Positions 1 through 6,694 of a DNA stretch of 64,000 nt are shown piece after piece; the stretch's first letter is position 1; each line of letters opens with the position of its first letter. The stretch is taken from assembly GCA_963839175.1 (NCBI GenBank), contig CAWIUB010000013.1, positions 120,827 through 184,826 of the forward strand, read 5' to 3'. The notes below the pieces were generated by a model. That model ran no database searches, was not told where the DNA came from, and saw nothing but the letters and a program-made list of their open reading frames with translations. The translations under genes and the position numbers were made by a program. This DNA is from CAWIUB01 sp963839175 (lineage in GTDB: Bacteria; Actinomycetota; Actinomycetes; Mycobacteriales; Jatrophihabitantaceae).

Positions 1-1025
1 TCGCGCTGACGGGCGCGCTCGACGCCGGCACGGTGGTGACGCTGGCGCTGCTGCTGACCCGGCTCTACGGTCCGCTCACCTCGCTGTCCAACGCCCGGGT
101 CGACGTGATGAGTGCGCTCGTCAGCTTCGACCGGGTCTTCGAGGTCCTCGACCTGCAACCGATGATCGCAGACGCGCCGGATGCGGTCGAACTGCCAAAA
201 GACTCGCGCACGATCGAGTTCGCCGACGTGCGTTTCTCCTATCCGACCGCATCCGAGGTCTCGCTCGCCTCGCTCGAGGACGTCGCCCGGCTCGACAGCA
301 CGTCGGCGCAGGAAGTGCTGCGCGGCATTTCCTTCCGCGCCGATGCGGGGCAGCTGGTCGCGCTCGTCGGCCCGTCCGGCGCTGGCAAGACCACGATCAG
401 CCAGCTGGTGGCCCGCATGTACGACGTGCGTTCCGGGCAGGTGCTCGTCGGCGGACGGGACGTGCGCGAGGTTACACAACAGTCGCTGCGCGACCGGGTC
501 GGCGTGGTCAGCCAGGACGCGCACATGTTCCACGACACGATCCGCGGCAATCTGGCCTATGCGAAACCGACAGCCACCGACGACGAGTTGTGGGCGGCCA
601 TCGAGGCGGCGCATATCGCCGACCTGGTTCGCTCGCTCCCAGATGGCTTGGACACTGTCGTGGGCGATCGCGGTTACCGGCTTTCCGGTGGCGAGAAGCA
701 GCGCCTGGCGATCGCCCGGCTGCTGCTGAAGGCACCGAAGATCGTGATCCTCGACGAGGCAACGGCCCACCTGGACGGCGAGAGCGAGGTGGCAGTACAG
801 CAGGCGCTCGCTCAGGCGCTCGCCGGCCGCACCTCGCTGGTCATCGCCCACCGGCTGTCGACGGTGCTCGACGCCGACCAGATCCTGGTGGTGGATGCCG
901 GCCGCATCGTCGAGCGTGGCACACATGCGCAGCTGCTGGAACGCGACGGCCTGTATGCCGACCTCTACCGCACCCAGTTCGAGAAGCAAGCCACCAGCTC
1001 TCCGATGCCGGCTGCCCTTGGGTGA
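1..1025 (+). CDS. ABC exporter, fused membrane-ATPase subunit (5' end outside window)
   Basis: The reading frame is open from the first bases, so the gene starts upstream of the window and only the end of the membrane domain plus the whole nucleotide-binding domain is present. Visible motifs in order are Walker A (GPSGAGKTT, about nt 372-398), the signature LSGGEKQRLAIARLL, Walker B (IVILDEATAHLD) and the H-loop IAHRLST. The TMD-NBD fusion is typical of exporters that work as homo- or heterodimers in the cytoplasmic membrane, moving lipids, peptides or drugs. The substrate cannot be read from this part. A partner half-transporter may lie upstream. Confidence 0.93.
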   Translation, partial: ALTGALDAGTVVTLALLLTRLYGPLTSLSNARVDVMSALVSFDRVFEVLDLQPMIADAPDAVELPKDSRTIEFADVRFSYPTASEVSLASLEDVARLDSTSAQEVLRGISFRADAGQLVALVGPSGAGKTTISQLVARMYDVRSGQVLVGGRDVREVTQQSLRDRVGVVSQDAHMFHDTIRGNLAYAKPTATDDELWAAIEAAHIADLVRSLPDGLDTVVGDRGYRLSGGEKQRLAIARLLLKAPKIVILDEATAHLDGESEVAVQQALAQALAGRTSLVIAHRLSTVLDADQILVVDAGRIVERGTHAQLLERDGLYADLYRTQFEKQATSSPMPAALG

Positions 1026-1097
1026 CCACCTGCGTGGGTACTCGTGATCCAACCGGAGCTCACCCTCCCGCCCGGTTGGGCATCCGCTAGGGAACGA

Positions 1098-1126
1098 TCG
1101 ACAGCCGATAGCAGAAGTGCTACCTT
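1098..1126 (+). promoter_or_regulatory. Putative leaderless promoter of the toxin-antitoxin pair
   Basis: A TCGACA box (1098-1103), a 17-base spacer and a TACCTT box (1121-1126) lie just before the GTG at 1133. A start site about 7 bases below the -10 box falls on the GTG itself and no Shine-Dalgarno sequence is visible, so the mRNA is probably leaderless, which is common in actinobacteria. Inferred from spacing only. Confidence 0.5.
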
Positions 1127-1132
1127 TGCCGC

Positions 1133-1378
1133 GTGACTACTATCCCGCAGAAGGAACTGCGCAACCAGGTCGGCGAGGTGCTGCGCCGCGTCGAGGCCGG
1201 AGAGATGCTCACCGTGACCGTGGCGGGCCGTCCGGTGGCTGAGCTTCACCCGGTGGGCCGCCATCGCTGGGTCGGCGGAGTTGCCCTGGCGAAGGTGTGG
1301 CACGGCCCGGCCCCGCGTGGGCTCGATGACGATCTGGCCCGGCTTGGTGCTGGCCTGGTCGATCCGTTCGACGCATGA
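1133..1378 (+). CDS. Phd/YefM-type antitoxin
   Basis: An 81-residue protein starting MTTIPQKELRNQVGEVLRRV with VTVAGRPVAEL following. This is the classical Phd/YefM fold, in which the N-terminus dimerises and binds operator DNA and the C-terminal tail wraps the toxin. The next gene overlaps by 4 bases (ATGA) and encodes a PIN toxin, which confirms the assignment. It should neutralise the toxin and repress its own promoter. The family normally ends in a disordered toxin-binding tail. Here the tail is RGLDDDLARLGAGLVDPFDA, acidic and compatible with that role. Confidence 0.85.
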   Translation: MTTIPQKELRNQVGEVLRRVEAGEMLTVTVAGRPVAELHPVGRHRWVGGVALAKVWHGPAPRGLDDDLARLGAGLVDPFDA

Positions 1379-1752
1379 GGGCCGTGCTCGATACCTCGGT
1401 ACTGATCGGCGAGGATGCTCCCGGGGAGGTCGAGGCGGCGATCAGCGTCGCGTCAATCACCGAACTGCATTTCGGAGTTCTGGTCACCGACGATCCGGAC
1501 GAACGTGCCCGGCGCGCTGATCGGCTGGCGGTGGTGGAGGCGACGTTCGACCCGCTTCCGGTGACGGTCGAGGTCGCGCGGACGTGGGGTCGGTTGGCGG
1601 CCGCGGTCGCCAGGCGCGGCGGCGTACCGCGTCGACGCCAGATCGACCTGGCGATTGCAGCCACGGCGGCCGTCGAACAGGTGCCGCTGTTGAGCCACAA
1701 CGTCGCTGATCTCCAACTAATCGGGGACTTGGTTGACGTGCGCCGGCCCTGA
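1375..1752 (+). CDS. PIN-domain ribonuclease toxin (VapC family)
   Basis: A 125-residue protein with the PIN signature: the first acidic residue in AVLDTSVLIGED near the N-terminus, a central acidic position in VASITELHFG, and a C-terminal region with QIDLAIAATA and PLLSHNVADLQ. PIN toxins cleave tRNA, rRNA or mRNA using a Mg-binding acidic cluster. Its start overlaps the antitoxin stop by 4 bases, so the two genes are translationally coupled. The RNA target cannot be predicted. Confidence 0.87.
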   Translation: MRAVLDTSVLIGEDAPGEVEAAISVASITELHFGVLVTDDPDERARRADRLAVVEATFDPLPVTVEVARTWGRLAAAVARRGGVPRRRQIDLAIAATAAVEQVPLLSHNVADLQLIGDLVDVRRP

Positions 1753-1796
1753 GCGCCATCCGGTGCTCGGCGTCGCTGACATGCTGTCCCGAGTGA

Positions 1797-3005
1797 TCAA
1801 GCAACGGGGCGCAGCTGGCCTATCGCGATCGGGTCGGTGAACAGCGGCCGGAAGGCGAGGTCGGCCGCACCCAGCAGCGATGAATCGTCGCCCAAGCCGG
1901 CCGAGCGCAGCTCGACTCCCTGCCGGGACGCGGCCATCGCCCGGCGCTCCATCTCGACCTCGATCTCCCGCCGGGCCAACTCGAGCACATCGCCGAGCGA
2001 CCCACCCATGATCACTACCTGCGGATTGAGCAGGTTCACCATGCTCGCGACCGTCCGGCCGAGAGACACCCCGACGGCGCGCACGCCATTGAGTGCCAGC
2101 GGCTCGCCGGCCCGGGCCGCGGCGAACACGTCGGCCACGCTCTCCCGCGTCGGGGGATCCAACCGGCCGGAGAGCCGCATGAGCGCCTGCTCGCCGATAT
2201 AGGTCTCCACGCAGCCCCGCCCGCCGCAGTGGCACGGCGGACCGGACGAGTCGAGCATCATGTGCCCGACCTCGCCGGCGAGCCCGTCGTGGCCGGACAG
2301 CGGGTTACCGCCGGTAATGATCCCTCCGCCGACTCCGATCTTGCCGTTGAGGTAGACCAAGTCGTCGCGGCCCCGCCCGGCGCCGCGACGATGCTCGGCC
2401 AGTGCTCCGAGGTCCGCATCGTTGCCGAGGTAGACGGGCACGCTCGCCGGGACCAGGTCTGCGAGAATCTCCGCCAAGGGCTCGTTCTCCCAGCCCAGGT
2501 TGGGCGCCAACTCGACCCGGCCGTCGGATCGACGGACGGTGCCGGGGATGCTGGCGCCCAGGCCCACCGGCCAGGCGCGCCCCGGCATCTCGTCCGCCAA
2601 GGCCGGCAGTGCTGCACCGATGACCTGCCCGACGTCGGCCGGACCACGACGGTCGGCGCCAATCCGCGCCTCTCGGCGACCGAGAATCCGCCCGCCGAGT
2701 CCGACGGCGGCGCACACCACCCGGTCGACCTCGATGTCCGCCGCGAACGCGTATGGTCCGTCCGCGCGGAAACCCACCACGTGAGACGGCCGTCCGGCCC
2801 GCTCATTGGCGCTGGGGACGTGTTCAGACAGCGTGCCTAGGCTCGTCAGGTCAGCGACCAGCGCTCCGATCGTGGACCGATTCAGCCCGAGCCGTTGGGT
2901 GAGCGCGGCGCGGGTGAGTTCCCCATCGACGTCGACCTGCGTGAGCAGCAGCCCGAGGTTGTGTCGCCGGATCTCGTCTGGTCGCGCGGCCGGCGAACGG
3001 GGCAT
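1797..3005 (-). CDS. ROK-family transcriptional regulator, XylR-like
   Basis: About 402 residues from the ATG at 3005. A further in-frame start at 3053 would run into the permease gene upstream, so the shorter start is preferred. An N-terminal winged helix (RRHNLGLLLTQV, then TQRLGLNRSTIGALVADL) is followed by a ROK sugar-kinase-like domain with the zinc motif CHCGGRGCVETY. ROK repressors bind an operator and release it when the sugar ligand binds. It follows the sugar permease by 22 bases and closes the operon, so it probably controls the transporter and sugar catabolism genes elsewhere. Xylose is the best guess because the binding protein is XylF-like. Confidence 0.85.
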   Translation of the reverse strand: MPRSPAARPDEIRRHNLGLLLTQVDVDGELTRAALTQRLGLNRSTIGALVADLTSLGTLSEHVPSANERAGRPSHVVGFRADGPYAFAADIEVDRVVCAAVGLGGRILGRREARIGADRRGPADVGQVIGAALPALADEMPGRAWPVGLGASIPGTVRRSDGRVELAPNLGWENEPLAEILADLVPASVPVYLGNDADLGALAEHRRGAGRGRDDLVYLNGKIGVGGGIITGGNPLSGHDGLAGEVGHMMLDSSGPPCHCGGRGCVETYIGEQALMRLSGRLDPPTRESVADVFAAARAGEPLALNGVRAVGVSLGRTVASMVNLLNPQVVIMGGSLGDVLELARREIEVEMERRAMAASRQGVELRSAGLGDDSSLLGAADLAFRPLFTDPIAIGQLRPVA

Positions 3006-3027
3006 GGTCTGACGCAGTCTCGCCCGA

Positions 3028-4506
3028 TCAGCCCACGCCGGTCGAGCGCGCACGTCGCCGCGACAGGGCGTCGGCGGCAGCGGCGAAGAGCAGGACTACG
3101 CAGGTGATGATCAGGTTGTACTGCGGTCCGAGATTCGGCTTCAGGCTCAGGCCGTTGGGAATGATCGCGATGACCAGGCCACCGATGAGCGCGTCACGGA
3201 TGTGGCCCTTGCCGCCGAACAGCGACGTCCCACCGATGACCGCGGCGGCGACCGCGAACAGCAGGGTGTTGCCGCCGCCCGACGTGCCGTCGACGCTCCC
3301 GGTGCGTGCCGCTGCTACGACGCCGGCGAGCCCGGCGATGGAAGAGCAGAAGATGAACGCGGAGATGCGCATCTGCTGTACATCGATGCCCGCGCGGCGC
3401 GCGGCTTCGGCGCTGCCGCCGACCGCGTAGAGGTGACGGCCGAAGCGGGTCTTGCCAAGGATGAGCGTCAGGATCAGCAGCATCACCAGCACGATCGGAA
3501 CGATGCGCGGGATACCCTCCTGCGTCACGAATTTGGTTAGCGACCGATTCTGGTTCAGCAGCCACACTGCGGCCGCAGTAATGGCGGCGAGAACGCCGCC
3601 CTTGAGCAGCACGACAGAGATCGGATCGGCGACCAGGCCGTTGGCTCGATTGCGCGCCGCCCGCCACAGGGTGAAGGCCAGATAGCCGCCGGCGCTGACC
3701 GCCCACAGGATCCAGCCCCACAGTGGGGTGATGCTCGAGGCGGCGGACTCCAGGTCGAAGATGAACTTGTTCTGCCCGACGTTGATCGACGCGCCCTGCC
3801 CGACGAACTCCAACAGCACGCCCTGCCAACCGAGGAAAAGGGCCAGGGTAACGACGAAGGACGGAATGCCGACTTTCGCCACGAGGAATCCGGTGAGGAT
3901 GCCGATCGACGTGCCGATGCACATCGCCAGCAGGATCGCTACGACCGCATTGTCGCTCAGATGCGTGAACCATATGACGAGCCCGACGACGACCAATGCG
4001 ACCGCGACCCAGATCCGGTAGAGTGCCGCGATTGCAGCCGTGATGAGCATCATCAGGCCGACCGCGTAGAACGTCGCAGTGCCCAGATGCTTCTGAAGAT
4101 CTCCGCCGTTGCTGACGGCGATGCCCATCGCGGCTGCGCAGACACCACTGGCCGTGCCGGCAGACAGGTCGATCTCGCCGAGCAACAGCACGAACACGAG
4201 GCCCATGCCGAGTACCACGATGGGTGCCGCCTGAGTGATCAGGTTCGCCATGTTCGTCTTGGTGAGGAACTTGTCACTGACATTCGCGAAGATGATCACT
4301 AGCACGATGAGGCCGATGATGGCGGGCAGCATGCCGACGTCGCCGCCCCGCACCCGCTGCACGTAGTTGGTGAAGGACTCCCTGATTGAGGTGGGCCCGA
4401 TGTCCTGGCTGAAGTCGGTACCGGCGAGCGACGGGGTCGCCACTGGTCCGGCGGTAGCGGGCGGGGTCGAGGTCACGGTAGGCGGTTGACCCTCGGTGTT
4501 TGTCAT
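3028..4506 (-). CDS. Sugar ABC transporter permease, XylH/RbsC type
   Basis: About 492 residues with at least ten hydrophobic segments. After a Pro/Thr-rich cytoplasmic N-terminus the protein shows LLGEIDLSAGTASGVCAA (first loop) and SSIAGLAGVVAAARTGSVDG and ALIGGLVIAIIPNG near the C-terminus, as in BPD_transp_2 permeases for pentoses and galactosides. XylH is usually near 400 residues. This protein has extra segments in the middle (about 150-330). The start at 4506 overlaps the ATPase stop, so the genes are coupled. An alternative ATG lies at 4518. Confidence 0.88.
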   Translation of the reverse strand: MTNTEGQPPTVTSTPPATAGPVATPSLAGTDFSQDIGPTSIRESFTNYVQRVRGGDVGMLPAIIGLIVLVIIFANVSDKFLTKTNMANLITQAAPIVVLGMGLVFVLLLGEIDLSAGTASGVCAAAMGIAVSNGGDLQKHLGTATFYAVGLMMLITAAIAALYRIWVAVALVVVGLVIWFTHLSDNAVVAILLAMCIGTSIGILTGFLVAKVGIPSFVVTLALFLGWQGVLLEFVGQGASINVGQNKFIFDLESAASSITPLWGWILWAVSAGGYLAFTLWRAARNRANGLVADPISVVLLKGGVLAAITAAAVWLLNQNRSLTKFVTQEGIPRIVPIVLVMLLILTLILGKTRFGRHLYAVGGSAEAARRAGIDVQQMRISAFIFCSSIAGLAGVVAAARTGSVDGTSGGGNTLLFAVAAAVIGGTSLFGGKGHIRDALIGGLVIAIIPNGLSLKPNLGPQYNLIITCVVLLFAAAADALSRRRARSTGVG

Positions 4507-4514
4507 CTGATGCC

Positions 4515-5300
4515 TCACATGCTCACGTCAGCGGTGGCGGGGGCAAGCCCGATGGGTCCGGAACGCCCGGTCGTGATGAGTTCGACGATCTGGCTCACCG
4601 ACGAATTCTTCGCCTCTACCTCGGCCGCGAGGCGCCCGAGGTAGAGCGCATCGACGCGATCTGCCACTTCCATGACGTCATTCATGTTGTGCGAGATGAT
4701 CACCACACCGACACCCGAGTCGGCCAGCCGGCGCACGAGTTGCAGCACCTGCGCGGTCTGTGCGACGCCGAGAGCTGCGGTGGGCTCGTCGAGCACCACA
4801 ACCCGGCTCTTCCAGAGCACCGACTTGGCGATGGCCACTGTCTGGCGCTGGCCACCGGAGAGGCTGGCTACCTTCTGGCGCACCGACTTGAGCGTCCGCA
4901 CCGACAGACTCGTCAGTGCCTCGCGGGCCTGGCGCTCCATGTTTCCTTCATTCAGCGAGAGCCCACCGGCATGGGCCACCTCCCGGCCGAGGAACATGTT
5001 CTGCACGACGTCGAGGTTGTCGGCCAGTGCCAGATCCTGGTACACGATCTCGATGCCGAGGGCCGCGGCGTCGCGTGGCCCGTGGATCGTCGCATGGTGG
5101 CCGTCGAAGATGATCTCGCCGCTGTCGATCGGGTAGATGCCGGCGAGACACTTGACCAGCGTGGACTTCCCGGCGCCGTTGTCGCCGACCAGCGCGGTCA
5201 CGTGGCCCGGATAGACGTCGAAGTCGATGTCATGCAGCACGTGCACGGGACCGAACCGCTTGTTTATCTGGCGCATTTGCAGTATCGGGGTGTCAGTCAC
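4515..5300 (-). CDS. Sugar ABC transporter ATP-binding protein, XylG-like single-domain
   Basis: 261 residues from a GTG at 5300 that has a good GGAG ribosome site 7 bases upstream. The frame stays open to 5396 but without a better start. Motifs: Walker A GDNGAGKST, signature LSGGQRQTVAIAKSVL, Walker B VVVLDEPTAAL and HNMNDVMEVADRV. Unlike E. coli XylG/RbsA, which have two tandem ATPase domains, this is a single domain, a form common in actinobacteria, so the transporter presumably uses a homodimer. It lies between the binding-protein and permease genes. Confidence 0.9.
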   Translation of the reverse strand: MTDTPILQMRQINKRFGPVHVLHDIDFDVYPGHVTALVGDNGAGKSTLVKCLAGIYPIDSGEIIFDGHHATIHGPRDAAALGIEIVYQDLALADNLDVVQNMFLGREVAHAGGLSLNEGNMERQAREALTSLSVRTLKSVRQKVASLSGGQRQTVAIAKSVLWKSRVVVLDEPTAALGVAQTAQVLQLVRRLADSGVGVVIISHNMNDVMEVADRVDALYLGRLAAEVEAKNSSVSQIVELITTGRSGPIGLAPATADVSM

Positions 5301-5371
5301 GACGGCTCCTGTCTCTGGCTCGTGTGCATCCGAGACGTATTCCCTCGCATAACGGCCCGTTGCGCAAGGGC

Positions 5372-5417
5372 ATTGGTCGTGCGGGGGCCGCAACATTGCG
5401 ACCCCCGCACGACCAAT
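5372..5417 (-). terminator. Strong stem-loop between binding-protein and ATPase genes
   Basis: A perfect 16-bp inverted repeat: ATTGGTCGTGCGGGGG (5372-5387) and its complement (5402-5417), with a 14-base loop. It begins 8 bases after the binding-protein stop, inside the operon. There is no clear U-tract, so it is better read as a partial terminator or RNA-stabilising hairpin. In sugar ABC operons such a structure is known to keep binding-protein mRNA more abundant than the downstream ATPase and permease mRNA. Confidence 0.75.
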
Positions 5418-5424
5418 CAGTGCG

Positions 5425-6555
5425 TCAGCTGATACCCGCTGCCGTGCACTGCGCCTCGTACCCCTTGCAGACGTCGGCCACTTTGACCTCGCCGGTGTCG
5501 GTGACGGTCTTGATGTTGCTCTTGGTGATCGTGACCGGGGTCAGCAGCACAGATGGAACGTCGCGCTTGCCCGTCGGGTCGTGGCTCGTCGCCGTCACCC
5601 CGAGCGCGGCGGCGTCCTGACCCTTGATCAGGCCGATCGCCAGCTTGGAGGCGGCGTCGGCCTCCTTCTTGACGTCCTTGAAGACGGTCATGCACTGCTC
5701 GCCTGCGAGGATGTTCTGCAGGCCCTGGACGCTGGCGTCCTGGCCGGTGACCGGGATCTTCTTGCCGTTCTGCTTGAGGATCGTAATCGCCGCGTTGCCG
5801 AGGGTGTCATTAGCCGCCAGGACGCCGTCGATCTTGCCGCCCGCCGCGGTGAACATGCCCTGGAAGATCGTCACGGCCTTGTCCTTGTCCCAGGCAGGCA
5901 CCGACTGGTTGCCGGCCTTCGTGTAGTCGCCGCTGGCGTACTTCGGGTCGAGGACTGAGTTGTACCCCTGGGCGAACAGCGTGGCGTTGTTGTCGTCGGG
6001 GGAACCGTTCAGTTCGGCGACGGCCGGCGTCTTCGTGCCGGCCGCGGTCAGGCAGTCAACTAGGCCCTGGCCCTGCAGCTTGCCGACCTGCACGTTGTCG
6101 AAGCTCACGTAGTAGTCGGAGCTGCCACCGAGGGTGAGCCGGTCGTAGTCGATCGTCTTCACGCCGGCGGCCTTCGCCTTCTGTTCCACCTGGGCGGCCG
6201 AGGGGCTGTCCAGGCCGTCGAGAATCAGCACCTGAACGCCTTCCTGAAGCATCGAGTCGGCGATTGTGGCGAACTTCGTCTTGTCGCCCTGTGCGTTCTG
6301 GATATCGGCGGTGATGCCTGCGTCGGCGAAGGCCTTCTTCAGCTGCGGCGCGTCGTACTGGATGTAACGCGGCGACGAGGTCTCGTCGGGCAGGATCACG
6401 CCGACCTTTCCGGCGCCGCCGGCGGCAGAACTGCTGCCGCCGCCCGCCGAGGCGCCGGACGTGGATCCTGTCGACTTCTTGCTGGAGCTACATGCGCTCA
6501 TCACGAGCGATGCGGCGAGCCCAGCGACGATGATGCCGAGTGCGCTTTTGCGCAT
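5425..6555 (-). CDS. Sugar-binding lipoprotein, XylF-like
   Basis: 376 residues from the ATG at 6555, chosen because it gives a clean lipoprotein signal: basic start MRKS, hydrophobic stretch GIIVAGLAASLVM and lipobox SAC. A Ser/Gly-rich linker follows, then a periplasmic-binding-protein fold with TIDYDRLTLGG and SDYYVSFDNVQVG, very like the D-xylose-binding XylF family. It should be anchored outside the membrane, capture a pentose and deliver it to the permease encoded downstream. It is the first gene of the operon. The specificity is inferred from family resemblance only. Confidence 0.88.
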   Translation of the reverse strand: MRKSALGIIVAGLAASLVMSACSSSKKSTGSTSGASAGGGSSSAAGGAGKVGVILPDETSSPRYIQYDAPQLKKAFADAGITADIQNAQGDKTKFATIADSMLQEGVQVLILDGLDSPSAAQVEQKAKAAGVKTIDYDRLTLGGSSDYYVSFDNVQVGKLQGQGLVDCLTAAGTKTPAVAELNGSPDDNNATLFAQGYNSVLDPKYASGDYTKAGNQSVPAWDKDKAVTIFQGMFTAAGGKIDGVLAANDTLGNAAITILKQNGKKIPVTGQDASVQGLQNILAGEQCMTVFKDVKKEADAASKLAIGLIKGQDAAALGVTATSHDPTGKRDVPSVLLTPVTITKSNIKTVTDTGEVKVADVCKGYEAQCTAAGIS

Positions 6556-6694
6556 GTGCTGTACCGCCTTCCGGGTGTGAGCCGACAGCGCCTTGATAAC
6601 GCAGGCCGGCAACTGACGAGAATGTTGTCGGCGTGAACTTATCGCCTGGTACGGCTCACGGACTGGATTCGAGACGAATTTGTTACGACCGCAG

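Noticed and set aside
2229..2840. Plus-strand frame over the ROK regulator
   Set aside because: It is the mirror of a well-supported minus-strand gene and has no start signal or family.
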